A stretch of 64,000 bases of DNA from Vermamoeba vermiformis (GCA_045837725.1 JBEWZL010000304.1:62001-126000), one strand, 5' to 3'. Positions 12,137-26,891 are shown, counted from the stretch's first letter. The notes: generated from the letters alone by a model not told the origin. Program-made: numbers and translations.

Positions 12137-13704
12137 TTACATCATTTGGCCAAATTTCTCAGCTAAATTTGCACACAATGTTATCACTGAATCTGGCAAA
12201 CAATTAGCGACGAACAGTAGGCCCGTGTCGTAACCTACAAAGAATAAAAAGTTACATAAATACTGAACCTATGACTAAAACTACACACCAACAGCTCTGC
12301 GTGCAGGAGGATATTTCGCAAGCGCCACTTTTTCTATCGCTTCAACTAACGTATCCAACGTTTTGATGCCAAAATACTTGAAAAGCACTGTTCATGTTTA
12401 GCGATGAGTTATTAGGACTAATATTTAATATACGCACGTCCGAATGCAGCGTTGAAGTTCTTAATCATCGGCGTATATTGTTCCAATTCATATTTTGACT
12501 CGTTTTGGATGTCGTGGATCATCGGACTTTCGAACGTTCCAGGTTCGATAACAGATACTTTAATGCTCCAAAATCTTAACTCGATTCTAAGGGCATCGCC
12601 TATCGCCTCTAGAGCCTATTACAGAGTTACTACCGAAGAATCATCGACCAAAAATATTATCAAACTTACGTGCTTTGAAGCGCAATACATTCCAAGTCCT
12701 TGTGTTGCGAAGAAGCCTGCCAAGCTCGATGTAATACTATGTATCATTAGTATATGGGAGTAATGATAAATTAGGCGTACAGTATGCGCGGAGAGCCTTC
12801 GCCAGTGTACTCGCGTAACATGGGAGCGAATCCACGAACTGTCGAAATCGTGCCATAAACATTCGCTGGATACGTTGGATTAATATATTTTAACATTTAG
12901 TGTACCTCCGAACATTTTGTCAAAAGCGTATCTTGTGGTTGTCTCGATCGGGTACGTTTCAGCAACACCTGCGTTGCAGATCAGGCAAAATAACTGTTTG
13001 TTCGATTGCTTGAGTTCAGTTCGTACAATCTCTACGGCATCGCGCACGTGATCGTCGTTTGTAGTATCTGCATAGAATGGGTCAATGCTAAATAAGGAAA
13101 TAAAATTTGTGATCGACGTGGATGCGTACCCATGATAACAGTTTTGAGGAGATGCTTGTTTTCAGGACACTCACGATGCAATCTCTCAGCGTCCTCGGTC
13201 TTTCGAACTGTAGCAAATACCTGTACCAATTATTTAGATCGAACGCAAAATGAAGAACATAAAACAAACTTACAAGAAGTCCTCGCTTCACTTAATGAAA
13301 AGATAGTTCCTTTCCAATGCCTGTTGAAGTGCCTGTGATAAGAAACACTCCATTTTGAGGTACAGGCAGCTGCAGGTGAGTTTCAAAGGGGAATCTGGTG
13401 CAACAAAATTAGCTACAGAAGGCAGCAATATTCAAAATAAGATTGCAAATGGATTATTGCAGATAAATAATCAACTTATTAATTTTTTATTTATTATCCA
13501 ATGAATCTGTAAATTTACGCGTAATTGAACTAGATCCAGTTCTGAATTTCAACTTCAAATGCATTTATAGAATTTTAATTACCTTCGTACTAGATAAGCC
13601 AATAATGTAGCAAGTCCCAAGACCCAGATGCTGGCGAGAAGCAGATTTGCGAGGTACAACAAACCTACTAGACAAGCGTAGAACACCGCGCTAGGTCTCT
13701 TCAT
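12137..13704 (-). pseudogene. Membrane-anchored SDR, left copy with a stop
   Basis: This is the inverted partner of the intact gene at 59998-61563. From about 13.2 kb to the stop the two match exactly. In the second exon (about 13.29-13.39 kb) the left copy differs at several bases, and the codons for FA in the HFAKRG stretch are replaced so that a stop follows the His, just after the TGTSTGIG cofactor motif. If the sequence is right the protein would end at about 80 residues and be inactive. Because damage is confined to one patch, a consensus error is a live alternative. Confidence 0.7.
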
Positions 13705-13750
13705 TGATATAATTACAAATATACAGTGCTATATAATACAAACGGTCGAC

Positions 13751-14005
13751 ATGAAAGAAAACACAAAACCGCCGCCAAATGTAGCTCGCAGTTCGGAGAT
13801 TAAACCAAATTCGCGAGAAGAAAAAGAAAATCAATATTGCAACAAATATACGCTGAAACACCAACCAGCGTGGCACTCATGCAAACAATCCGATGCCTCC
13901 GTTGTAACCGACAACAGATCTATCGTGCAAAATTTCGAGTCAAGATCACGAACGCGCTTCTTCTTTCACCATCACTCGTTGATCAAAGAATTAACCGTAC
14001 GTTAG
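13751..14005 (+). CDS. Small CxxC protein, left copy (diverged)
   Basis: This is the partner of the 83-residue frame at 59700-59951. The first 35 residues agree (MKENTKPPPNVARSSEIKPN onward). Then an insertion shifts the frame, so the CLRC motif of the right copy is lost and the end is reached in another frame. It lies 46 bp from the SDR start, in divergent orientation. Function unknown; probably damaged. Confidence 0.4.
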   Translation: MKENTKPPPNVARSSEIKPNSREEKENQYCNKYTLKHQPAWHSCKQSDASVVTDNRSIVQNFESRSRTRFFFHHHSLIKELTVR

Positions 14006-14146
14006 TATCGTGCCTGGATGGTACCGCGCGTGAATCTGATGTGACAAGCATGATTTTTTATGACAGGTTCACGTCCCAATTCTGTTTTGGCAGGTTACGC
14101 TGGAATACCTTCACCATTATTTAACTATTGCACTCAATACAACGCC

Positions 14147-17100
14147 ATGCGTAGTATAATCACAATACTACTGGCAATGACTAGACAGATTGGCTGTTGC
14201 GTCAGATCTGCATACTGCACGGCGTTTTCAGCCTGGAAGTTTTATTGTAACGAAAATAGACGGAACGTCCAGTAGGTAACTTATGTTTAGTATACCTATA
14301 ATATATTACGTTAATATCTTGCACGTTTGTATTCTAGATTGTGTAATAACTGCTCAAAACCCGCTCGGAAAATCAGTTTCTTTAGTAGAATATGCACTAA
14401 ATGGCACAAAGTTGCAACAAATAGACCTTCCTATGTAAGTGATAGTAATATGCATTAATGGAGATTCAATTGCCGCTATTTCCTTTTATTTAATGAAAAG
14501 CGTTGATGACGAGTGATTGAATACGGGACTATTTACTTTGATTGCCAAGCAATAATTGATCTCTAATACATTATTACTACTTTAAATATTGTTTTCATGA
14601 TTCAATAGTTGCAATTTTGGAATCTTTACGAGAGTAGTGGGCACATCCGGGTCAACCAGCGATAGCCCTAAATGCACGCTTACAGGAAGCATGCTAGAAG
14701 GAAAGCTCGCAATATCTCCCGATAGAACTACATTAGGATTGGCTTGCTATGATTCTGATCCAGCAGCACCGACGCCAACATCCGACCCTCGCGTCTCAGC
14801 CTTCATCGACAATACTGGAGCTATTACCCAGAGCATTTTGTGGGACAATACCTTTGATAGTAATAGTTTTGTCAGCGCTGCCGTCTCAAGTGGAAATGAA
14901 ACGTGGACATCTGGAACACAAAAAGTGGTTCAGAAATCGTTGGACTCGGGTATCGCCAGCGTTGTAGCCACCTCCACCAACATACTTACCGTCAAAATAT
15001 TCAACAACGAGCTATACGTCGGCAACAACACGCACGTCATTCAAGTTTCCAGCTCGCAATCTTTGAATGCGGTTGGATCTTCCTTTTTTGACTTTGCCAT
15101 ACTCGATGCTACGAATACTGTCGTTGGATTTGATACATTATACGTCGTATCGAATAGCTTGGGAAAGGTCCAGAAATTTGTCAAGTCTGGAGATTCGTGG
15201 GTCTCATCCGGATCTGCTGATGTTCTGAGCCCGATCAGTGTTTTTGGCTACATTGACTCCAATGGCGATACCATTTTGCTTGTAGGCACTTCAACAGGAA
15301 AGATCATTAGGTTCATAGACCTTACCGAAGATGCCACTTTGGTCGACGAATCCCCGCTCCAGACTTGGTTCCTTGGCATTACAATGAGTCCTACTACCCT
15401 TTGCAGCGATGGATTATTATCCACGGAGATTGGCGAGACTGACATCGACTGTGGAGGACCATTTTGCGCTCAATGTCCCAGCGGCAAGAGGTGCTCAAAC
15501 AACTTGGATTGCTTGCAAAACTACTGCTCCTCGACCACGAACACGTGTGGTAAGTCAACTTAGTCATGTCCAATCTCCTGGCCATGTGACTTAATTTCCT
15601 TTTTTAGAATCTCCATGTCTTGACGGCATCAAGAACTGGGGCGAGACTGATTTGAACTGCGGAGGAGACAACTGCAATGCGCTGTACAAGTGCGCTAATG
15701 ACCTTCAATGCAACGTCAACGAAGACTGTCAGTCCAACATTTGCACAGGCGGAATTTGCAGTAAGGAGGACTCTTTACACCTTATTTCTTACTCACGACT
15801 ATATTTAGTTGCTCAATCTTGCACTGACGGCATCAAAAACCAAGATGAAACTGGCGTGGACTGCGGTGGAGTTAGCCCTTCGTGTCCCAAAGTGTAGCAT
15901 TGTTTTTTCTTGTCACTTGTCGACGATGACTGCCTGAGCTTGCATTGTAATGGTACCCTCTGTGGTAAGTAGTGTGCGCTTGCGTTGTTTTTTTTTCTTA
16001 GGAGAATAATTTAAAAAACTTAGTCCCCGCAACATGTTCGGATTCGATCCGTAACCAAAACGAAACCGACATTGATTGCGGTGGAGTTTGTGATCCATGT
16101 GGATATAATCAGAGCTGCAATGTTGATACTGATTGCACGAGCTTGCATTGCGTTAGCCTGAAGTGCGGTAAGTTTTTGGGGTGGATCTTCAACGACCTGT
16201 TCTGAGCCTTCTTGTAGCTTTACCAACATGCGACGACACGATTAAGAACGGCAACGAGACCGACACTGACTGTGGAGGAAAATGCTCCCCGCTTGTACTG
16301 ACAAAAAAGCTTGCAAAGATCAACGAAGACAGCACTGATTTGCATTGCAATGGTACCTTCTGTGAAGTAGAAATATACAACTACTAAGTGACGCCTCATT
16401 ACCTTGATGCCTAATCATATCATATTACAGTCGCCCCTGCATGCGACGACCAAATTCTGAACGGCGATGAAACTGGCCACTGACTGCGGTGGCTCGTGCA
16501 TTAAGTGTGGGGACAACAATGTTTGCAAAGTTGAACTCAGACTGCGTAGGTCTTCGTTGCTGACTCTGCTTGCAGTAAGTACAAAGATTGGGAATATTCT
16601 AAGGCTACGATGTTATGCGCTTGATATCCAGTTCAAACCACGTGCTCAGACGGGATCCACAATCAAAATGAAACTGACACTGATTGCGGTCAGGTTTGTG
16701 ATCCTTGTGGATTCCGTCAATCATGTCAAGTAGACACCGATTGCACAAAGCTTGCACTGTTTTGGTTTTAAGTGTGGTAAGTTTTATTCGAGCGGAACAA
16801 AGTGACCAGATCTAATAACTATTTTTTTAAGTTCTGGGGAGCGACGGCGACACGGTAAGAGAACGGCAACGAAACTGACATTGACTGTGGAGGACCATAC
16901 TCAGCTTGCGCTGATAACAAAATGTGCAAAGTCAACGAGGAAAGTACCAGCTTGCATTGTGACAGCGGTACTTACGCGGTAAGTCTACACTCATTAGCAG
17001 AGACTTCTAGACCAACTTACTAATATTCTCTTAAATGCAGTTGCCCCTTCGTGCGACGATCAAATTTTGAACGGCGATGAAACAGCCACCGACTGCGGTG

Positions 17101-20100
17101 GCTCGTGCAACAAGTGTGATGATGGAGACACTTGCAAAGTTGACTCAGACTGCATTAGTCTAGGTAGCGGTACTACTAGCACGGTAAGTGACACGTATTT
17201 ATTGGGTCCCTAAACATGGCGTAATGATTGTTATTAGTAACTGCTACGTGCGCAGACGGGATCCACAACCAAAATGAAACTGACACTGATTGCGGTGGAG
17301 TTTGTGACCCGTGTGGATTCAATCAATCCTGTCAAGTCGATACTGATTGCACGAGCTTGCACTGTGTTGGCTTGAAGTGCGGTAAGTTTTGAAGTTTCTG
17401 CATTGGGGATCCGTGAGTACGTGAGGCTAACCTAGTGAATAGCTTTACCAACATGCGATGACACGATAAAGAACGGCAATGAAACGGATACCGATTGTGG
17501 AGGTACTTGCTCCCCTTGTTCCGATAACAAAACTTGCAAAGCAAACGCGGACTGCACCAGTTTGCATTGCAATGGTACCTTCTGTGGTAAGTATACAACT
17601 ACTACTCGACGCCTCATCGAGCTTGATGCTGATCATATCATAATATAGTCGCCCCTGCATGCGATGACCAAATTCTGAACGGCGATGAAACAGCCACTGA
17701 CTGCGGTGGTTCATGCAACAAGTGTGAGGACAACAATGCTTGCAAAGTTGACTCAGACTGCATTAGTCTTCATTGTGCCGCCGAAGTGTGTGGTAAGTAC
17801 CAATGACCATCGTGAAGCACAATACTAAAGTATAATCAAGTCGCTGCTACTTGTTTCGACGGTATCAAAAATCAGAACGAGACCGACACTGATTGCGGTG
17901 GAGTTTGCGATAAGAAATGCGATGACACCAAGAGTTGCTCTGTCAACAGCGATTGTGTCAGCTTGCACTGCTCGGCATTGACTTGTGGTATGTAGAAATA
18001 CTTAATAAGAAAGTCATTATTGACGCTTCTGTCAGTGGCTGCAACTTGTAACGACACAATTCAAAACAACGAAGAAACGGACGTTGATTGCGGTGGAAAT
18101 TGCGCTAAGTGTGAAGACTCCAAAAAATGTTTGGCCAATTCAGATTGCACTAGTCTTCATTGTGTCAACCATTTTATTGCGGTAAGCAATTCTAATTTAC
18201 CTTTTGTTTTAAGTATTAATGCAACTTGAAGCCGCTCCCACTTGCATCGACACCATTAAAAATCAAGATGAGACCGACACTGATTGCGGTGGTTCCACGT
18301 GCCAATCATGCCCTGATACGAAGGCTTGTTTGGTCAACGCAGACTGTGCCAGTCTTAACTGTTCTAGCCAAATTTGCGGTACGCGAAAATTCTGACACAG
18401 GACGCCTTGCGGGTCCAAATTAACCTTTTCTTACAGTCGCTGCCACATGCTCAGATTCGATTAAGAACCAAGCCGAGACTGACGTTGATTGTGGTGGTCC
18501 TTGCTCTGCTTGTGATCCAGGTCTCGGGTGCAAGGTTGACGCGGACTGCACGAGCAAAAACTGCGTCAATGAAGTGTGTCAAGCACCGACATGTACTGAC
18601 AACATTTTGAACGGTAATGAGACCTCTAAGGACTGCGGAGGCAACGATTGCGGCCAATGCAGTGATGACTCAAGCTGCAAAGTCAACAGCGATTGTGTCA
18701 GCTTGCATTGCGACAACCTCGTTTGCGGTACGTAAAACTCAGTTCTAGTCTTTGCATCTCAGATCTAATGCTCGGATCTTAGTTAAGGCCACGTGCTCGG
18801 ACTCCATTAAGAACCAAGGCGAGACTGACGTTGATTGTGGTGGTCCTTGCTCTGCTTGTGATCCAGGTCTCGGGTGCAAAGTTGATGCTGACTGCACGAG
18901 CAAAAACTGCGTCAACGAAGTGTGTCAAGCACAAACGTGTACTGACCAGCATTTTGGTGACGGCGTAGAGACCTCTAAGAAGTTGTGGAGGCAATAACTG
19001 CGACAAGTGCAGCGATAACTTGAGCTGTAAAGTCAACAGTGATTGTGATAAGGCTTGCATTGTGACACCCTCGTTTGCGGTACGTAAAACTTCACAACAA
19101 CGGCTATCTTTCCTAATCTAATACTTGGATATTAGTTGAGGCCACGTGCTCTGATGGCATTCGTAATCAGAACGAATTTGACGTTGATTGTGGTGGCACT
19201 AAGTGTACCTACAAACAGCCTTGACGATCAAATGTGTTTGGTCAATAATGATTGCACGAGCCTTCACTGCAATGGAACCACTTGTCGTGAGTATAATAAG
19301 ACTATAATACGATGATACAGTAGCGTAATTGATTGCTCTTAGTGGCACCGACGTGCGACGACCAGATCCAAAATCAAGACGAAGTTGATGTCGATTGTGG
19401 CGGTCTTGTTTGTGGTGGATGTGCTCCTGGAGGAAAGTGCCTCGATAGTTCGGGTTGCACGAGCAATAATTGCCTCAACGGCATCTGTCGTAAGTACCGA
19501 AAATAATTTAAGTACCAAATCTGTTCATTTATTAAATTCATTTTAGAATCACCTACGTGCGACGACGGCATCATTAACCAAGGCGAGACCGATTATGACT
19601 GCGGAGGTCCTAATTGTCCCACGTGCTCGCAAGGACAAAAATGCTTGAGCAATTCAGATTGTTCGAGCTTGAGTTGCGCAGAAGGAAAATGCAGTAAGAA
19701 CAATATTCAATATTCTCTATGTATATGATTATTAAGGACTTTTATAGTAATGCCTACTTGCAATGATCGAATCATGAACGGTGCTGAGACGGATGTGGAC
19801 TGCGGTGGTGCTCTAGGCTGTTCACCTTGCGGTAACGGAAAGAACTGTTTGTTGGCTAGTGATTGTACTAGTGGTATATGCATTAACGATACTTGTCGTA
19901 AGTAGATCAAGAACCTTGAAGCGGATCTAATTTTTTCCTAGAAACCCCGACTTGTACCGATAATGTGAAGAACGGTCAAGAGACTAGTACTGATTGCGGT
20001 GGTCCCACGTGCAATGCTTGTCCATCAGGTAGTCGATGCTTCAACGGCAATGATTGTCAGAGCCTCAATTGCGTCTTCTTCACTTGCCGTACGTGCACTT

Positions 20101-21280
20101 AATTTTCATGAACTATGAGATACTAATCAATTATTACAGTGGCTCCTACTTGTACTGATGGAATTCACAATGGCAACGAAACCGACACTGATTGCGGCGG
20201 TTCGTGTACCGGATGTGACGCTGGATTAACTTGCGACAAAAACTCAGATTGTCTTAGTCTTAATTGCGTTGATTATAAGTGTGGTATGTACTTTTACATC
20301 AATTTATTCGTATATTAAGCCAATTATACAGCTAACTCAACGTGCGACGACGCCATTCAAAACGGATTTGAAACTGCCGTGGACTGCGGTGGATCTGACT
20401 GCCAACCTTGCCCAGTAGACAAAACATGCAACATCAATGAAGATTGTACTAGCTTGCATTGTTTGAACGGATTGTGTGGTAAGTCTTGTCTCAAAATTGA
20501 AAACCAGATTCGGATCTGACCTTCAAATTTTATTCCAGTCGCCCCAGCATGCGATGACCAAATTAAGAATGGTGATGAAACGGATCAAGATTGCGGTGGC
20601 TCATGCAGTCTCTCGCTTGCGCTTTAGATTTGAAGTGCCTCATCCGCTCTGACTGCGCTTCGAACAATTGGCCGCAAGGCATTTGCGGTCAGTAACGACA
20701 ACTTGCTTTAACTTCAACAAGTCCTAATACTGTTATTATTAGTGCTCACCCCCGCGACCTGTAACGACGGCATTCTGAATCGAGACGAGACCGACACTGA
20801 CTGTGGTGGCAGTTGCGATAAATATCCCCTCAACCAAATCAACACTCCGTCTCCAACGATTGTTCTTCAGACTCATGCTCGCAACATATCTGCAGTAAGT
20901 CCTCCACGGTCACGTGATTTCCTAATATGGCAAGTCTAACGATGATGATTACAGGCACGCTACCCGCACCCATCCCTACTCCAATCTCGGTACCTGTTGC
21001 TGCTCCAGTTAATACGCCCGTTCATGAAACACCGGTCACTCCAGTAGCTGTGCCAGTCAGTGCACCAGTCAGCTCGCCAGTAACAGTAAATCCACCAATC
21101 AACAACGTACCTGAGCCTATTGCTTCGCCCGTTCCTGTTCCTGTGAGCAACGCACCTGTCCAGGCCGGCAACACACCTCAAGCAGAAACAGCTACGCCTC
21201 ACTCTGCAGCGAGTGGATCACGTGCTACTCATTCCGCACTACAACTCGTGGTTCTATCACTCGTGCTGTACTTCTATTAA
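14147..21280 (+). pseudogene. 28-repeat Cys-rich GPI protein, left copy (damaged)
   Basis: This is the partner of the intact gene at 52478-59561; see that entry for domains. The propeller exon (14.64-15.56 kb) and most repeat exons are well preserved. An extra base in the first exon breaks the signal-peptide frame. Repeat 3 (near 15.88 kb) ends early, repeats 6 and 8 (near 16.47 and 16.85 kb) are shifted, and repeats 19 and 20 (near 18.97 and 19.20 kb) carry indels. The Pro/Val linker and GPI tail (20,955-21,280) match the right copy. With at least five independent lesions it would not encode the full protein as written. Confidence 0.75.
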
Positions 21281-21485
21281 TTTGTAATCAAACTCGCGAT
21301 CAGCTGTACAATAAATACTCGTATACTATTGCTAAAATTAAAGAATTTCGGCGATAGCAGTTTATTGAAATGGCAGGGATCCATACAACAACCTCGTTTA
21401 GTTTGAATGTGCAGTCTTAGTAAATGCAGCTTAACTACTTCACCTCAATGCAAGTTTGCTTCATTATTTGAGCGAACAGAAAAAG

Positions 21486-22118
21486 ATGGAGGACAACAGA
21501 ACAGCGGCGTTTGACATCTGCAGCCAAACGACTTGCAAATTGAAGTCCTCGTGCGTTGCTTTTCATATTTGGATGGCGAAGATTTGTTAAGTGTCTCTGG
21601 AACATGATAAATGCTGGTACGCGATCAGCTGCGACAATGAGGCTTGGAAATCTGCTTTCTTGAAGACTTACGGAAATAAAAAAATTGCAATGAAGAAGGG
21701 TAAATATTATTAGCACGTAAACATGTGGATATTGGTAAAAAATGCGAGTGAGAAATAGCAAACTAATTTTGGATGGTTTTAGGAAAAAGAAAACAATTGC
21801 AAAACCAAGCAAAATTAACATATAAAAAAGAACGATATGTTAGAGAATACCGTAAACATGAACAGAGGGAACAAGCTGCGCGAATTTGGCTCACTTTTGA
21901 CTGAAACCCTTATTAATGGCGTACGTCTATTATCTGGACCCTTTATTATTTGCAATATATTAATTCTATATAATGAACGTACTACCTCGGGTCCTGTAGT
22001 AAATTCAGCGGGGATTACACGAGCACTGAAGAGCAGCGCATGGCAAGATTTGGAACTGCGTCACGAGAAGAGGCATAATCCGAATGGCGGTCCCTTCAGT
22101 GAAAAAGCGATAAAATAG
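21486..22118 (+). pseudogene. Small F-box protein, left copy (damaged)
   Basis: This is the partner of 51664-52272. It starts MEDNRTAAFD but departs inside the F-box (after the TCTGCAGCC change near 21,520), and the second exon has further indels. It does not read through the LPDEVLVRCFSYL motif in frame. It sits 205 bp after the Cys-rich gene, on the same strand. Confidence 0.6.
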
Positions 22119-22577
22119 TGCTCGCTTATGTTTATATTATTGAATTTGTAAATAAAGTAATAGATTAGAGGTAATTTGAGATATTTTAAAAAACACGCGC
22201 TTTTGAACTTGGAACACAGAAAACTCAGTGTTATTGTCCACTAAGCTGAATAAAGCACAATACTGTAAGGTAGTGCATATTCACGTTACGAGCTTCCGAG
22301 CCATTCGCTTGATTACATATTGCAGGTCAGTGATCCATTCAATCGACATCGAGCCGTTAATAATGATTCGCGTTAATGCATAATTTTAATATTTTTTATT
22401 TCGGGTTAATTTGATTTCTGACGAATTAAGATGACGCTTTAACCTCTTCGACTATAGCGATAATTTAATTAATCAGTTAATAATTATCTCAATTTATTAT
22501 GAGACATGGGAAAACTGACCTAATATCGTCATTTTACCAGTATAGGGGCTTTAACTGTTAATTTTGAATTAATTAAA
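22119..22577. other. Intergenic region
   Basis: This AT-rich gap lies between the small F-box gene and the Thr/Lys-rich gene; its right partner is 51210-51663. It contains an AATAAA-like signal near 22,248. No gene or RNA is seen. Confidence 0.45.
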
Positions 22578-24064
22578 ATGGACGATCAGTGGGAAGCCAT
22601 TGAAGACCCGCGGAAGCAAGAAGCAATCCACTAATCGTACAGACAACGCGACTAAGGATAAGAAGATAAAGAGCAATAATGATAATAATAACACCCCTCC
22701 TAAAATTACCACGACAAATGAAAAACGGATCCGGCGCTAAAGCAACTGCAACAACAGCAGGCAGTTTGAAGATCCGCCAATCTCCGTTGAGTTCATGTGG
22801 TCCAAGAACGGTAGCACACCTCAGACCTCTAGAACAACTAAGCTAACTAGAAGTCCTAAGCCTGACTTGACCGCGTGACGCACTCCAACTCCCCCATAAA
22901 ACCGACCCTGGGAAGTAAGTTTTCTTTCTTAGGTATTAATAAAATGACTAACAAATGTAAATTTCAGACAGCGAGCGTCGCCTGTTACAACATAGAAGAC
23001 ACCAACTCTGGCCCGGCGGAAAATCAACGACACCAACACGCGTGTCACCGAGTGTCAAACCAGCGATAAAAGTGTCACCCGCTGTCAAGAAACCAAAAGA
23101 TACTTCAACCACCGCTAAAAAGCCTGCGACCACTAGCACGACGGCGGATAAAAGCCACGATTCAAAGGAGGATAATAATACGAATGTGGTGAAACATGAT
23201 GACTCGATAAGCGATCGCATGAAGCGAAGACAAAAAGTCGCCAAGACTCACTGTTACAACAACTAAAGCGAGCCCTACGCACAAACCTTCAACTTCTCCT
23301 CCCAAAGAACCCAACCACAGACACGACAGCGACAAAATCACCGGTCAAGACATCGACGACAACGACACCAAAACCATCCCCTACAAGCACTACTACTGCC
23401 ACTAAAGTATCATGAAAACCCACCTCAACAACGTTAAAGCTTCAACCACTACAACTGTCAAAACATCGCCGACTTCTAAGCCCACTACGACGGCCACAAA
23501 GCCCGTGACAACATCGCTTCCCCCAATGACCATTCACAACGGCGAGGTAACTTTCTGCAGTAAAGAAGCCTGCTGCCACAACCACTGCCCCATCGACGTC
23601 AATTACAGCTTCCAATACCAATAAGACTGAAACCACTTTGACTACATCCACGTTACTAAGCCTGCCGCTGTCTCGGCGAACACCACATCCACTGCCACCC
23701 AAACCCGCCACAACCACTGTAAAGCCAAACCCACCACTTCTGCGGTTAAAGAAGGGCGCTCCTACGACTGCCCACGAAGCCAGCTACCATGGCCACGGCT
23801 GCATCTAAAGGTTCTGCTGCGACAAAACCGACCACATCCACAACAGCGAAGCCAGCTACAGCCAAGACTACCGCAACAAAACCTGCTACTACTGCGGTAA
23901 AACCTACTACTAGCGCGACGGCGAAAGCATCTGTTACTCAGGTATACAGAAAATACCGAAAAATCACAAAGTACCAATATCTATATTTGGGCCAAGACTG
24001 TAGCCGCAGGAACATCCAACGTTGAAAGCCTCAATTAGCGCAATCCAGCGAAAGCTAGATTTTA
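22578..24064 (+). pseudogene. Thr/Lys/Pro-rich protein, left copy (damaged)
   Basis: This is the partner of 49773-51209 and the most diverged segment of the arms. Only short stretches stay in frame (for example 23,042-23,266 and 23,789-24,025), each cut by small indels. The low-complexity KPTTT-type sequence is still plain in all pieces. Net length differs by about 80 bp from the right arm over 21.3-24.5 kb. Repetitive sequence is prone both to slippage in the cell and to consensus errors, so real decay is unproven. Confidence 0.65.
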
Positions 24065-24261
24065 ATCTTTACGATGCCATGCAAAATTTTATTTTGCTTG
24101 AGGTCCGTTCAGTGAAAACGTCCGTTGAAATTCGGTCAAAAATTGCGTCAAAGTAACTTGAACCGTTGAAAGGGATGCTGAATCTCGTTCGATAGAAACA
24201 TTGTATATAATAATAGCATATTTATTTGTATTATAGTATATTTATTTATTTCAACACCACT

Positions 24262-26891
24262 ATGGTTCCTTTCTTGATCTGGCGTTATAGGGATCGGTGC
24301 TTTGGTGACTTGGTACCATGTTAAATACCAAAAGTTCTTGTTGATAGAAGGTCAGAAAATACGGAATTTGCTATGTACGGCATTTTAACTGATTCGAACC
24401 AAATGAATCTGATAAAATTTAATCCAATATTTTAATAGTTACGTTATCCCTAGCAAGTATTTTCAATTTATTATGGCATCGGATAGTATACTATATTTTT
24501 TCGAACGTGTAATTTCGTATTCACGGCACAGAATCTTCGAAACGATTTTAAATTGGATTCGGACATAATTAGACAGTTTCGTAACAATCCTGTTATAATA
24601 GGCTGCTACCGATAAGGCCACCTCAAAACCAGCAACAACGACTAAAACAGAGAAGTCCCAGGTCGATACTAATGGTTCTAAATCTGAAACGAAATCTGAC
24701 GTCAAGCCGGTTGAGAAGAGGTAAGACAATTAAAAATATTAGCAAATTGCCATTAATTCATAATTGACTTAATTACATAAATTAATTTTATTTGTGAATC
24801 GTCTAGTGTCGATCACGAAAAGCCAGGCGAGCAAGTTAAAGCAGAGCCAACAGACGTCAAGCCCATCGAACAACCGAAGCAAATTATCACTTCTGTTGCC
24901 GTTGAAGTCGCTGTCACTGCTTTGGAGCCCAAGCAAACTGAAACTGTCACCGTTGAAGCTGAGCCTGTTGTTGAAACTAAACCAGAGCAACATGTCACTG
25001 AGCACGTGGAAGAAACCAAGCCCGAAGAACACGTTGAGGAGCACAAACCCGAGGAACATGTTGAAGAACACAAGCCCGAAGAGCATGTGGAAGAACCCCA
25101 ACCAGCAGCACACGTTGACCAAAAGGCCGAGGAACACGTCGAAGAGCATGTAGAGCACAAGCCTGAAGAACACGTGGAAGAGCACAAGCCCGAGGAACAT
25201 GTTGAAGAGCACAAACCTGAGGAGCACATTGAAACTCAATCAGAGGAACACGTTGAGGAACATGTCGAGCCCGAGAAGCATGTTGACGAGACTCCAGCGG
25301 AGCATGATTCCACGGATGATGTCAAACCTGAGGTCGAAAGCGATGCTGAACCGGAGGAACATCCCGAAGAACATGTCGAGGAGCCTACTCACGTTGAGGA
25401 ACACCACGAGGAACACGTGGAAGAGACTCACGAGGATAAACACGTCGAAGAAAATGGTGAGCACGAAGATCATCACGAAGATAAGACTGATGAGCACGTT
25501 GAAGAAACTGTCGAGGAGACTCACGTGACTGACGAGCCTCACGAGAATGGTCACGCCACGGAAGGTGACACTCCTGATGAAAGTGATCAACCTCTCGAAG
25601 ACGGCGAGAACAAGCCTGAAGAACCGGTTGAAGAGCATGACGATGACGTCTATCACGACGAAGAGACTGCTCGTCACACCGCTGCCAATGAATCTGGTGG
25701 CAACAACGCTCCTGCCAGTGACTTGCCCAGGAAACCAAAATTGAAGAAGAGAAAGTCAGTCAAATTCTCTGAAACAGTTGTCGAATTTGCTGAAAACAAT
25801 GACACTGTCGAGACGCACGAGACACATATTAAGGACGAGGAAGAGTCCGGAGGCGTACTTAAAGTCGCTGAGACAGTCTTCCCGCACGAAATTATTGACG
25901 ACGATATTGACGGTGAAACTAATGACGAACCTGCGGATGGCGAGGTAAGAAAACTCCCCCCAAGGAAACAATAACCATAATATAGACCACTAGTATTAAC
26001 ACCTGTTCAGACAAGTGACGAAAAAGTTAAACAAGAAGAAGAGGCCAAACCTGCAGCCATGCCTGATACACCTAGCACATGACTAAGCGCGAAAAATTGA
26101 ATGCACGAAGAGCGTTCTTGAAGAGCAAGAAGAAACTTAGCAAACAAGAAGAAGACGAGTTGTTATTGCTCGAGTACGAAGAAGAGCAATTGAACGAGGT
26201 ACGAAAAAATTACCGAGCGAATCATTGCGCAACGTTAAGTTTAATGAACTTTTCATATTATAGGAGGAAGGTATTACGACCGAATCTGCCGAAGTTAAAG
26301 AGAGGTACGTAGTGTCAAATAATATATAATAGTAGGGCAACTATATTAATCATGTGTATGTAATATAGCCCTCGTAAACCTACTGCCGTGCAAGAAGAAA
26401 AAACTCACCGTGAAGTCGAACAAGAACGTTCACGTCAACGAAGACGAAGTGCATTTAAATACAAAGCCGAAGTTATTTATGAATATAAGAGCGAAGACTC
26501 GCAACGTGAGTACTACGGACTTGCCTAATTAGGAAAAATTGAAGTGGTGCTAACTCGAGGTTTTAGGATTATCGATTAAGCCAGGAGATGTTATTGTTGT
26601 CCTTGAACAAGGCGAGCCTGGTGGTTGGTGGCTCGGTGAATTGAATGGCCAAGAAGGTTACTTCCCTGAAAACTATTGCAAGGTAAGCCAAGTCCAACAT
26701 GATCAGAACTCGATCTGCTTAAAAAACTTCATTAATATAATTTGTTTGCTTAGATTGTTAAGCCCCAACGATCTATTTCACTGAAACAAGATGCTTCGCC
26801 GGCAATCAAAGCCATTCAAGCTCAATTGGGCTTTTTGAATGCGCAATGGTACGACGAACGAAACAAGGCCACCGAAAGCAAAGAGATTTAA
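24262..26891 (+). CDS. Membrane-anchored SH3 protein with HVEE repeats (left copy)
   Basis: This is the partner of 46950-49565. From about 24.46 kb to the stop, even the reverse-strand shadow frames are identical between arms, so the HVEE repeat exon (24.8-25.9 kb) and the SH3 exons (26.4-26.9 kb) are intact. The first exon is not: after MVPFLIW a small insertion (near 24,292) shifts the frame of the anchor helix. If that change is real, the protein would need another start, such as an in-frame Met in the repeat exon, and would lose its membrane anchor. Confidence 0.75.

Noticed and set aside
20960-21202. Arg/Trp-rich frame opposite the GPI linker (mirror 52556-52798)
   Set aside because: It is a shadow of the Pro/Val-rich linker coding sequence.
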